Origin: an uncultured bacterium | Lineage (GTDB): Bacteria; Bacteroidota; Rhodothermia; Rhodothermales; Rubricoccaceae | Direction: 5' to 3' | NCBI GenBank assembly: GCA_947493945.1 | Contig: CANLSR010000007.1 | Coordinates: forward strand, 1 to 64,000 | DNA length: 64,000 nucleotides | Notes under the pieces: generated by a model | The model's input: the letters and a program-made list of their open reading frames with translations, nothing else | What the model was told of the DNA's origin: nothing | The model's database searches: none | Part shown: in pieces, positions 14,689 through 22,651 of the stretch | Position numbering within the stretch: the first letter of the stretch is position 1 | How the letters are laid out: each line of letters begins with the position of its first letter | Translations under genes and position numbers: made by a program

Positions 14689-16119
14689 CTACCGCATCCG
14701 CGCGGTGTAGCGGACCGTCTCGGCGGCGTCGGCCGCCAGCCGGACGGTGAACTGGGCCGTCCGGCTGTCCAGCCGCTCGTGGGGGTGGCTGGACTGCACG
14801 ACCTCCCAGTCGCCCCAGAACACGCGCTCGACCACGTCCACCTCGGCCGGCACCTCCTTGCGGTTGCGGACCTCGACCTCGACGGTGACCTCGCGCTCGG
14901 TGTCGGAGACCCGCCGGTTCGAGACCTCGCGCCGGGTCGCCACCACGTCGAACGCGTCGCCGATGTAGAGGCGGACGGTCTCGCCCTGCGGCGTGTGCTC
15001 GATGCGGTCCTCGCCCAAAAACTGCAGGTTGCCGCCCCGGTCGGCCTTGTAGACGCGGACGGTGCCGGCCGGCAGCGGCATCCCCATGCGGTTGGACCCG
15101 GCGTTCTCGACCTCCAGCACGACCGCGGCGCTGGCCTCGTTGGTGGCGCCGCCCGCGCCGGGCCGGGGCCGCCGGTAGAAGGGGAAGTACTGGCCCGAGG
15201 CGTCCACGACCAGCCGGCGCTGGGTGCCCACGCCGGCGGCCGAGAGCAGCTCGAGCTGCTTGGTCTCCTGCTCCTCGATGGTGGTGGGGTTGGGGAACGT
15301 GTAGAGGTGGTACTCGAAAAAGGCCTCCTGGGACGGCAAAGCCGCAGGCGCCTGGGCGGCCTCCAGTCTCATCCCGTCCGTGCGCCCCCTCAGCACCGCT
15401 TGGGGTTGGACACGGCGCACGTCGCCGGCGATCAGCTGGAGGCCGGCCTCGGGGTAGCTCGCGCCCGAGGTGTTGGTCAGCGTCACCCAGCCGGTCAGGT
15501 CTACCATCGTCTCGGTCTCGTCCACGACGGCCACGTAGTCGGCCTTCCAGCCCAGGCCGTCGGTGAGGTAGCGGGCCTCGACGCGGTGGGCCCCGCCGTT
15601 TTCCGAGGCCAGCGTCCACAGCAGCGACGGGCGGCTCAGGAGGCCGTCCGGCGTCGAGAGCAGCTCGATGGTGCCCTCGGGGTCGACCAGCACGCGCCCG
15701 TCGTCCAGGCGGATGATGCGGCCCTGGCGGGGCTGGCTCAGCAGCACGCCCTCCTCGACCACGACCGCCTCGCCCAAGGGGCGCACCAGCCGGACGCGCT
15801 GGCCCACGGCGGCGTCCAGCACCGACTGCGTCCCGATCAGGTGGGCCTGGTAGTTCTGCTCCAGCACCGACAGGCCGCCCGGCTCGCTCAGCGAGACCAG
15901 CGACAGGCTGGTCGGGTCGATCTGGGCCGGCACGCCCTCGAACCGCAGCCGCGTCACGCCGCGCTGGAGCGTCAGCGGGCGGACCTCGCGGACGACGGCG
16001 AAGCCGCCGTTGTAGACCGTCAGCGAGACGGCCTCGCGGGTTTCGGGCGTGGAGACGACGGGCGATTGGGCGAGGGCGGGCATGGCGAGCACCGCCAGCG
16101 CGGCGAGGACGAGGCGCAT
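14689..16119 (-). CDS. DUF4139 domain-containing exported protein
   Basis: Encodes 476 residues with a signal peptide (MRLVLAALAVLAMPALAQ). It begins with the conserved VSLTVYNGGFAVVREVRPLTL stretch and includes EARYLTDGLGWKADYVAVV, then WVTLTNTSG and the central FEYHLYTFPNPTTI, all typical of DUF4139 proteins (related to the mucoidy inhibitor A group). It probably folds as extended beta-sandwich repeats in the envelope. No enzymatic function is established. Longer upstream frames are dismissed because the signal peptide fixes ATG 16119. Confidence 0.82.
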   Translation of the reverse strand: MRLVLAALAVLAMPALAQSPVVSTPETREAVSLTVYNGGFAVVREVRPLTLQRGVTRLRFEGVPAQIDPTSLSLVSLSEPGGLSVLEQNYQAHLIGTQSVLDAAVGQRVRLVRPLGEAVVVEEGVLLSQPRQGRIIRLDDGRVLVDPEGTIELLSTPDGLLSRPSLLWTLASENGGAHRVEARYLTDGLGWKADYVAVVDETETMVDLTGWVTLTNTSGASYPEAGLQLIAGDVRRVQPQAVLRGRTDGMRLEAAQAPAALPSQEAFFEYHLYTFPNPTTIEEQETKQLELLSAAGVGTQRRLVVDASGQYFPFYRRPRPGAGGATNEASAAVVLEVENAGSNRMGMPLPAGTVRVYKADRGGNLQFLGEDRIEHTPQGETVRLYIGDAFDVVATRREVSNRRVSDTEREVTVEVEVRNRKEVPAEVDVVERVFWGDWEVVQSSHPHERLDSRTAQFTVRLAADAAETVRYTARMR

Positions 16120-16272
16120 GGGCGACGGGGGAGGGGACTCCCCACTAGACGCGCCAACGGCCTCGGAAGTCTCAGCCCGCCCCGCTGGCGGCGCGGCGGG
16201 CCGCCGGCGGGCGCCGGTCCCGGGCGCCCGCCGCGTCCGCGAGCGGGGGGCGTTGGGCGGTCGGGGGAGCGC

Positions 16273-16280
16273 TACCTTGG
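16273..16280 (+). promoter_or_regulatory. -7 promoter element of trkA
   Basis: TACCTTGG, 26 bp before the trkA ATG. A TTG at 16253 lies 17 bp upstream of it, close to the spacing expected for a -33 element. Confidence 0.6.
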
Positions 16281-16306
16281 CCGGCTCTTCCCCTTGTGTC
16301 TGGCCC

Positions 16307-17674
16307 ATGCGCGCGATCGTCGTCGGCGCCGGAGACGTCGGCTACGACGTCGCCCGGCTCCTGTCCCTCCAGCGCCACGACGTCACCGTCGTCGACACCG
16401 ACCCCGAGAAGATCGACCACGTCCGCGACACGCTGGACGTGCTGGCCGTGGTCGGCTCGGGGACGAGCGCGGCGGCGCTGCGCGAGGCGCGCATCGAGGA
16501 GGCCGACCTGATGGTGGCCGTCACCGACATCGACGAGGTCAACCTGATCGCGTCGATGCTGGCCGAGCGCGTCGGCAAGAGCTCGGCGCACACCACGACC
16601 ATCGCGCGCGTGCGGGGCGACGAGTTTACCGGCCCCGACTCGGTGCTGCGGCTGGACGACTTCGGCATCGACCACATCATCCACCCGGAGCAGTCGACGG
16701 CCAACGAGGTGGTCTCGCTGCTCCGGCGGGCCGCGGCCACCGACGTGATCGAGTTTGTCGGGGGGCGCCTCCAGCTGGTCGGCATCCGCGTCGACCCCGA
16801 GGCCTCGGTCGTGGGGCGGACGCTGGTCGAGATCTCGCGGATGAGCGCGCTCCCGTTCCGCATCATGGGCATCTCGCGCGGCGTGCGCACCATCGTGCCC
16901 TCGGGCGACGCCACGGTCCAGGGCGGCGACCAGGTGTTCGTGCTGGTCGAGAGCGGCCGCGTGGCCGAGGTGGCGCGCGTGCTGGGCAAGGAGGCCGGCC
17001 GGCTCCGCCACGTCATGATCCTGGGCGGGACCAACGTCGGCGAGCGCGTGGCCGCCGGGCTGGTGGGCCGCAGCCGCAAGGAGGGCGGCATGGAGGTCAA
17101 GATCGTCGAGGCCGCCCGCGCCCGCGCCGAGTACCTGGCCGAGACCGTCGAGGGCGCGCTCGTGATCCACGGCGACCCGGCCGACATCGACCTGCTGGTG
17201 CGCGAGGGCCTGGCCGAGACCGACGCGCTGGTGGCGCTCACCGCCGACGAGGAGTCGAACCTGGTCTCGTGCCTGATGGCCAAGCACCTGGAGGTGCGCA
17301 AGACGGTCGCGCTGCTGTCCAAGAGCGCCTACATCCCCATCAGCCAGTCCATCGGGCTCGACGCGGCGGTGAGCCAGAAGCTGGCGGTCTCGCGCGAGGT
17401 GCTCCGGTTCCTGCGCGGCTCCCACGTGCGCTCCGTGGCGACGGTCCACGGCCTGGACGCCGAGATCCTGGAGCTGGTCGCCGACGTCGGCTCGCCGATC
17501 ACGCGCGCGCCCCTGGCCCAGCAGAGGCTGCCCAAGGGCGTGCTCCTGGGCGCCGTCGTGGGCGACCGCGTCGAGATCGCCACGGGCCGCACCCACATCC
17601 GCCCCGGCCAGCGGGCCGTGGTGTTCGCCACGCCCGAGCGCGTCGGCGACGTCGAGCCGCTGTTCTCCGCCTGA
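16307..17674 (+). CDS. trkA: Trk potassium uptake regulatory subunit TrkA
   Basis: Cytoplasmic NAD(H)/nucleotide-gated regulator of the TrkH channel. The 455 residues hold two RCK_N/RCK_C units. The first starts RAIVVGAGDVGYDVARLL with the acidic VVDTDPEKI strand end; the second starts VMILGGTNVGERVAAGL near residue 240. Each is followed by a TrkA-C like beta unit (FRIMGISRGVRTIVP and LGAVVGDRVEIATG). The length fits double-domain TrkA. trkH follows 87 bp downstream, so the pair encodes one K+ uptake system. Confidence 0.93.
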   Translation: MRAIVVGAGDVGYDVARLLSLQRHDVTVVDTDPEKIDHVRDTLDVLAVVGSGTSAAALREARIEEADLMVAVTDIDEVNLIASMLAERVGKSSAHTTTIARVRGDEFTGPDSVLRLDDFGIDHIIHPEQSTANEVVSLLRRAAATDVIEFVGGRLQLVGIRVDPEASVVGRTLVEISRMSALPFRIMGISRGVRTIVPSGDATVQGGDQVFVLVESGRVAEVARVLGKEAGRLRHVMILGGTNVGERVAAGLVGRSRKEGGMEVKIVEAARARAEYLAETVEGALVIHGDPADIDLLVREGLAETDALVALTADEESNLVSCLMAKHLEVRKTVALLSKSAYIPISQSIGLDAAVSQKLAVSREVLRFLRGSHVRSVATVHGLDAEILELVADVGSPITRAPLAQQRLPKGVLLGAVVGDRVEIATGRTHIRPGQRAVVFATPERVGDVEPLFSA

Positions 17675-17761
17675 CCCGCGGCCGGTGGCGCGTGGCCCCC
17701 TGGCCGCCCGCCGCGGCCGGCCCCGGCTCCCCCCGCGCACCACGAGTCCCGAACCCGCAGC

Positions 17762-19432
17762 ATGATCATCGACTGGAAGGCCATCACGGGCATCATGGGC
17801 GTGCTGCTGGTGGCGCTGGGCGCGGCGCTGGTGGTCCCGGCGCTGGTGGGCCTGGCCTACGGCGAGGCCGAGTGGTGGGCGTTCGCCGCGACCGCCAGCG
17901 GGTCGCTGGTCGGCGGCGCCGCGCTGTGGAAGCTGTTCCGGCCCCAGGACGAGATCCGCGTCCGCGAGGGGTTCGCCATCGTGGCGCTGGCGTGGCTCGT
18001 GCTCTCGCTCGTCGGCGCGCTGCCGTGGGTGATGACGGGCACGCTGGACCAGTTCGCGGACGCCTTTTTCGAGGTCATGAGCGGGTTCACCACGACCGGC
18101 GCCACGATCCTGGGCGGCGCCGACACGCCCCAGATCGAGGCCGTCCCCAACGCGTTCCTGCTGTGGCGCTCGCTCACGCACTGGCTGGGCGGCATGGGCA
18201 TCATCGTGCTCACCATCGCGGTCCTGCCGATGCTGGGCGTGGGCGGGATGCAGCTGTTCAAGGCCGAGGTCCCCGGCCCGTCGGCCGACAAGCTGACGCC
18301 GCGCGTGACCGAGACGGCCAAGCGGCTGTGGGCCATCTACGTGGCCCTGACGGCGCTCCAGACCCTGGCGCTCCTGCCGGCCATGTCGTTCTTCGACGCC
18401 GTCAACCACGCCATGGCGACGCTGGCGACGGGCGGGTTCTCGACCGAGAACGGGTCGGTGGGCCAGTACGAGTCGGCCTACATCGACTGGGTGGTCACCG
18501 TCTTTATGGTGTTGGCGGGCATGAACTTCGCGCTCCACTACCGGCTGCTCCACCGCGACTGGGCGGCGACCAACAACGAGGAGCTCAAGGTCTACTTCTC
18601 GATCATCGCCGGCGCCACGGTCTTCCTGACGTTGGTGCTGTGGACGCCCACCGGCGACCTGCTCCCGGCGCCGGTCACGCTGGACGGCGAGATCGTGACC
18701 CAGCAAGTCGTGGACGAGGTGACGGCCGAGGGCGCCGTCGTGGACGAGGTCCAGACCGAGGACGCCACGCGGGTCGGCGGCGAGGACATCGGCGGCGGCG
18801 CCCAGGAGGCCGACCGGGCCGAGGCGCTGGCGGACCGCGCCGAGCGGGGCCGGACCGTCGTCCGCTACGACTCGTTCCCGAACGCGCTCCGCTACGGCGC
18901 CTTCCAGGCCGCGTCGATCATCACCACGACCGGCTTCGGCACGGCCGACTACGAGGTGTGGCCGCCCTTAGCGCTGGTGATCCTGTTCGCGCTGTTCTTC
19001 GTCGGCGGCATGGCCGGCTCGACGGGCGGCGGCGTCAAGGTGGTCCGGGTGCTGCTCATCTTGAAGAACTCGTTCCGCGAGCTCCGCCAGCTGGTCCACC
19101 CCCAGGCCATCCTGCCCATCCGGCTCGACCACCGCGTCGTGCCCGAGGGCATCATCCGCAACGTGCTCTCGTTTATCGTGCTCTACATCGGGCTCATCGG
19201 GGCGGGCACGCTGATGATGGGCTTCCTGGGCCTCGACATCTGGAGCGCCTTTAGCGCCACGTTCTCGTGCGTCGGCAACGTCGGCCCGGCGTTCGGGGCG
19301 ATGGGGCCGACGGAGAACTACACCCACGTCCCGACGGCCGGCAAGTGGATCCTGTCGATCCTGATGATGGCCGGCCGCCTGGAGATTTTTACGGTGTTGC
19401 TCCTGTTCACGCCGAGCTTCTGGAAGCGGTGA
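17762..19432 (+). CDS. trkH: Trk-type potassium channel subunit TrkH
   Basis: Integral-membrane K+ translocating subunit. The 556 residues show the four pore loops of the Trk/Ktr family with filter-like segments SGFTTTGAT, LATGGFSTENGS, ITTTGFGTADY and CVGNVGPAFG, plus SLTHWLGGMGIIVL and FVGGMAGSTGGGVKVVR. A non-conserved acidic insert of about 60 residues (DEVTAEGAVVDEVQTED and on) lies between the second and third units and is probably cytoplasmic or periplasmic linker. It works with TrkA upstream. Confidence 0.94.
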   Translation: MIIDWKAITGIMGVLLVALGAALVVPALVGLAYGEAEWWAFAATASGSLVGGAALWKLFRPQDEIRVREGFAIVALAWLVLSLVGALPWVMTGTLDQFADAFFEVMSGFTTTGATILGGADTPQIEAVPNAFLLWRSLTHWLGGMGIIVLTIAVLPMLGVGGMQLFKAEVPGPSADKLTPRVTETAKRLWAIYVALTALQTLALLPAMSFFDAVNHAMATLATGGFSTENGSVGQYESAYIDWVVTVFMVLAGMNFALHYRLLHRDWAATNNEELKVYFSIIAGATVFLTLVLWTPTGDLLPAPVTLDGEIVTQQVVDEVTAEGAVVDEVQTEDATRVGGEDIGGGAQEADRAEALADRAERGRTVVRYDSFPNALRYGAFQAASIITTTGFGTADYEVWPPLALVILFALFFVGGMAGSTGGGVKVVRVLLILKNSFRELRQLVHPQAILPIRLDHRVVPEGIIRNVLSFIVLYIGLIGAGTLMMGFLGLDIWSAFSATFSCVGNVGPAFGAMGPTENYTHVPTAGKWILSILMMAGRLEIFTVLLLFTPSFWKR

Positions 19433-19458
19433 GGCGCGAGCCCTTATGGCCCCGTAGG

Positions 19459-19605
19459 GAAGGCGAAGCCAACGAGCGGCACTGGAACACGGCCGGCCTC
19501 CGCGGCGACCTGCCCGCCGAGGCCATCCGCCAGTGGGTCGGGGACTCCTACGCCCTCGTCGCGACCGGCCTGCCGGCGCGGCTCCGGGCCGAGGTCGGCG
19601 GCTGA
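19459..19605 (+). pseudogene. YjbR/MmcQ family C-terminal remnant
   Basis: Downstream of trkH one frame encodes about 49 residues, ERHWNTAGLRGDLP then IRQWVGDSYALVATGLPARLR, matching the C-terminal end of YjbR/MmcQ (DUF419) proteins, which are about 115 residues long. There is no start codon and no N-terminal half: upstream the frame runs into trkH antisense-type sequence. This is best read as the relic of a deleted gene. Function of the intact family is unclear (a DNA-binding-like fold). Confidence 0.65.
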
Positions 19606-19662
19606 CGGCGCGAACAGTCCGGACGCGTGGGCGTTGTGGACGCAGCCCCCAACCGTTTGTCC

Positions 19663-20280
19663 ATGCGCTCTCTGCTCTTCTCCGCGGCGCTGCTCGCCCT
19701 CGCCGCCTGTGCCGACACGCCCGACGAGGCGCCAGCCACGCCGCCCGCGCCGGGCATCCTGGCCCCGTCGGGGCCCGAGCGGGCGGTGGCCGACATCGCG
19801 GAGGTGGACGGCTCCGGCGTGTCGGGCCGCGTCGAGATCACCAGCCTCGGGGACTCCATCGAGGTCCGCTACAACCTGTCCGGGCTCTCGGCGGGGAAGC
19901 ACGGCTTCCACATCCACCAGGCGGGCGACTGCGGGCCGGACTCGACGGGCACGCCGGCCGGCGCGGCGGGCGGCCACCTGAACCCGCTCTCCAGCCCGCA
20001 CAGCGCGCCGGACTCGTCGGCGGCCAAGCGGCACGCGGGCGACCTGGGCAACGTCTTGGCCGAGGGCGGCCAGGCCGTGGGCGTCGTGGTGGACTCCGTG
20101 CTCGCCTTTAAGGGGCCGACGTCCGTCTTGGGCAAGGCCGTGATCGTCCACGCCAGGGAGGACGACCTGGCCACCCAGCCCGCCGGCAACTCGGGCGCCC
20201 GCGTCGGGTGCGGCGTGATCCGCAACCCGGCCGACCCGCCGCCCGCTGGCGGCCCGCCCGCCGACTCCGTGTCTCTCTAA
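19663..20280 (+). CDS. sodC: Cu/Zn superoxide dismutase-family lipoprotein 1
   Basis: Predicted periplasmic lipoprotein of 205 residues (lipobox LAAC) with a complete SodC domain. Copper ligands are in GFHIH, GGH and VIVHA; zinc ligands are in GGH, SPH and RHAGD; the disulfide Cys pair is in GDC and VGCGVI; the guiding Arg is in ARVGC. All residues needed for dismutation of superoxide to peroxide are present. First of four tandem paralogs. It is spaced 16 bp from the next, so the genes are probably co-transcribed. The Pro/Ala-rich tail is unique to this copy. Confidence 0.88.
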   Translation: MRSLLFSAALLALAACADTPDEAPATPPAPGILAPSGPERAVADIAEVDGSGVSGRVEITSLGDSIEVRYNLSGLSAGKHGFHIHQAGDCGPDSTGTPAGAAGGHLNPLSSPHSAPDSSAAKRHAGDLGNVLAEGGQAVGVVVDSVLAFKGPTSVLGKAVIVHAREDDLATQPAGNSGARVGCGVIRNPADPPPAGGPPADSVSL

Positions 20281-20296
20281 CTCACACCTTTTACCC

Positions 20297-20890
20297 ATGT
20301 CCAAGCTTCTACTCCCCGGCCGCCTGGCCGTCTCCGCCCTCGCCGTCGTGTCCCTGTCTGCGTGCGGCGCCCTGTCCGGCGGCGGCGACCCCGGCTTGGG
20401 CGACCAGGCCCGCTCGGCCACCGCCCAACTCTCGTCGCCCGGCGGCGCCTCGACGGGCGTCTCGGGAACCGTCCGGTTTACCGAGATCGAGGGCGGCGTC
20501 TACCTCAGCTACGAGATCACCGGCCTCGACCCCGGCGAGCACGGGTTCCACGTCCACGAGGGCGCTTCGTGCGCCGCCGCGGACACCGACGGCGACGGCA
20601 CGCCGGAAGCGGGCGGAGCGGCCGGCGGCCACTTCGACCCGCTCGGCAGCCCCCACGGCGCCCCCTCGGCCGAGCCCGACGCCCGCCACGCTGGCGACCT
20701 CGGCAACATCACCGCCGACGCCGACGGGCTGGCGGTCGGGGGCCGCGAGGACCGCGTGCTGACCTTCGACGGCGCGACGGGCCTGATCGGGCACACGATG
20801 ATGGTGCACAGCGGCCGCGACGACCTGACCAGCCAGCCGAGCGGCGACGCCGGCTCGCGCGTCGGCTGCGGCGTGATCACGCTCCAGTAG
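20297..20890 (+). CDS. sodC: Cu/Zn superoxide dismutase-family lipoprotein 2
   Basis: Encodes 197 residues: lipoprotein signal (VVSLSACG) followed by a SodC domain with GFHVH, GGHFDP, SPHGAP, RHAGDLGN, MMVHSG and SRVGCGVI. All metal ligands, the disulfide and the active-site Arg are in place. Between the first Cys and the GGH ligand it has an insert TDGDGTPEAGGAAG that resembles a calcium-binding DxDGD loop. Second of four tandem copies; sequence divergence among them suggests old duplications. Confidence 0.88.
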   Translation: MSKLLLPGRLAVSALAVVSLSACGALSGGGDPGLGDQARSATAQLSSPGGASTGVSGTVRFTEIEGGVYLSYEITGLDPGEHGFHVHEGASCAAADTDGDGTPEAGGAAGGHFDPLGSPHGAPSAEPDARHAGDLGNITADADGLAVGGREDRVLTFDGATGLIGHTMMVHSGRDDLTSQPSGDAGSRVGCGVITLQ

Positions 20891-20994
20891 GCCGCACGAC
20901 GAGGCTCAAGCGTTCCCTGATTGTCCTGCGCACGCGATCAGGAGGCGGGGCGGGGCGTGGAAGGGGCGGCTCATCTCCTCTCGTCTCTGTCATC

Positions 20995-21690
20995 ATGCCC
21001 CGTTTCCCCATCCGCTCTCTCGCCCTCCTGACGGCCCTCGCCTCGCTGACCGCGTGCGAGACCACCGAGCGCGTCGCCGACACTGCCGCCGAGGGCATCG
21101 AAGACGGCGCCGAGGCCGTGGCCAGCGTCGCCGTCGACGTGGCCGGCGCGGTCGCCGACGCGGCGGGCACCGTCTACGACACGGCCGGAGACGTCTTCAC
21201 CGACGACCCCGACGCGACCGCCGTCGCGCTCGTCCGCCCGACCTCGGCGTCCGGCGCCAGCGCCCAGGGCACGGTCCGTTTCCGCGAGAGCGGCGACGGG
21301 CTGGTGGTGGCCGTCAGCCTCCAGGGCCTGACGCCTGGCGAGCACGGCCTCCACGTCCACGGGAACCCGTCGTGCGGCCCGGCCGACTCCGACGGCGACG
21401 GCCAGCCCGATTCCGCTGGCGCCGCCGGCGGGCACTGGGACCCGCTCAGCACCATGGACCACGGCGCGCCCAACGACCCGCTGGAGGCCAAGCACGTCGG
21501 CGACTTCGGCAACGTGACGGTCGGGGCCGACGGGACCGTAGAGACCACGGTCACGGTAGCCAACGTGGCCGACCGGTACGCGATGGCGGGACACGCCGTC
21601 GTGGTGCACAGCGGGGCCGACGACTTGACGACCGATCCCAGCGGCGACTCGGGGACGCCGGTCGGCTGCGGCGTGATCGAGGGGCGCTAG
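20995..21690 (+). CDS. Cu/Zn superoxide dismutase-family lipoprotein 3 (active-site Arg replaced)
   Basis: Encodes 231 residues. A lipoprotein signal (LASLTACE) is followed by about 55 residues of Ala/Val/Asp-rich helix (DTAAEGIEDGAEAVAS and on) before the SodC domain, likely a spacer from the membrane. Metal ligands are kept (GLHVH, GGHWDP, MDHGAP, KHVGDFGN, VVVHSG), but the Arg expected before the second Cys is Pro (GTPVGCGVI against ARVGCGVI). That Arg guides superoxide to copper, so activity may be low or altered. A TDS-DGDG loop is present as in copy 2. Confidence 0.85.
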   Translation: MPRFPIRSLALLTALASLTACETTERVADTAAEGIEDGAEAVASVAVDVAGAVADAAGTVYDTAGDVFTDDPDATAVALVRPTSASGASAQGTVRFRESGDGLVVAVSLQGLTPGEHGLHVHGNPSCGPADSDGDGQPDSAGAAGGHWDPLSTMDHGAPNDPLEAKHVGDFGNVTVGADGTVETTVTVANVADRYAMAGHAVVVHSGADDLTTDPSGDSGTPVGCGVIEGR

Positions 21691-22301
21691 CCCGCCGTCT
21701 CACCGCGCTTCCGCCCGTCTGCGCCGCCTCGGGGCGGTGCGGGCGGGCGCTCGGGTTTTGCGCCGTCGCCGCGTGCGACAGCAACGACGACGACATCCGC
21801 CAGTCGGCGACGGCGACGCTCACGGCGCCCGACGACACCACGACGGGCGTCACCGGCACCGTCCTGTTCACCCAGGACGGCGACGACCTCCGAATGGACG
21901 TGACCGTGAACGGCCTAGCACCCAACAGCATCCACGGCTTCCACATCCACGAGGTCGGCAGCTGCGAGCGCGGCGACCACGACGACGACGGCTTCGAGGA
22001 GGTCGCCGGCGCCGCTGGGGGCCACTACGACCCGTACAACACCAATGACCACGGCGATCGTGACGACGACGAGGACGACAAGCACGCCGGCGACTTCGGC
22101 AACGTCACCGCCGACGCCAGCGGGATCGCGAGGGCGACGTTCACCACGGACGTCGTGTCGCTGAGCGGCACGCGCCCGGTCCAGAACCGCGCCGTCATGG
22201 TCCACGCCAACCGCGACGACCTGGAGAGCGACCCCGGTGGCATGTCGGGCGACCGGGTCGCCTGCGGCGTGATCTCGACGGCCGTCGACTCGGGCTACTG
22301 A
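21690..22301 (+). CDS. Cu/Zn superoxide dismutase-family protein 4, no conventional start
   Basis: The SodC domain is intact (GFHIH, GGHYDP, NDHGDR, KHAGDFGN, VMVHAN, DRVACGVI), with an unusually acidic, His/Asp-rich insert around the zinc loop (RGDHDDDG, HGDRDDDEDDKH). The frame continues upstream through FCAVAACDSND, a plausible lipobox, but has no ATG, GTG or TTG between the end of copy 3 and that point; the nearest near-cognate is CTG at 21666. Either the 5' end was lost or shifted by deletion, or an unusual start is used. The given start is only the first codon after copy 3. Confidence 0.6.
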   Translation, partial: ARRLTALPPVCAASGRCGRALGFCAVAACDSNDDDIRQSATATLTAPDDTTTGVTGTVLFTQDGDDLRMDVTVNGLAPNSIHGFHIHEVGSCERGDHDDDGFEEVAGAAGGHYDPYNTNDHGDRDDDEDDKHAGDFGNVTADASGIARATFTTDVVSLSGTRPVQNRAVMVHANRDDLESDPGGMSGDRVACGVISTAVDSGY

Positions 22302-22606
22302 CCGCACCGCTGGCGGTCCGCCCAGACGGGCCGCCAGCCAGAGCGATCGGGCACCGGCGCCCGCTGCCACGACGCGGGCGGCGGGCGTTTTCTCGTGGCC
22401 CAGGCCAGGAGACCAGGCCGTCACGGAGCGGCTTCCTGCTCACCTAGAGCCGGCCCGGCGCTCGCGCACCCATGACCCGGAAAGGACGAGACCCGCACGT
22501 GGGGACGGGGGCGTGCGACGGTTGGGCGGGCCTGACCGACGGTTCGGCTGCCGATTTGGACCGCACGGGGAGACGTAGGGGAAAAGAAGACGGCGGTTTA
22601 GCGGGA
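22302..22606. other. Intergenic region upstream of susC
   Basis: No gene is seen. The first 40 bp after the fourth sodC hold a degenerate GCTGGCGG palindrome (CCGCTGGCGG at 22307, CCGCCAG at 22331). The rest is GC-rich with only short frames. The last 40 bp become purine-rich (GGGGAAAAGAAGACGG) just before the susC promoter element. Confidence 0.6.
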
Positions 22607-22614
22607 TAGCTTAG
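22607..22614 (+). promoter_or_regulatory. -7 promoter element of susC
   Basis: TAGCTTAG, 37 bp before the susC ATG, preceded by the AT-richer stretch CGGCGGTTTAGCGGGA. Confidence 0.5.
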
Positions 22615-22651
22615 GTTCGAGGCCGGTTCATACCACACGCACCGAATCTAC

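Noticed and set aside
13480-19254. Plus-strand open frame of 1924 codons across namZ, DUF4139 and into trkA/trkH
   Set aside because: It crosses four established genes on both strands and reads as low-complexity sequence; the absence of stops is a GC-content artefact.
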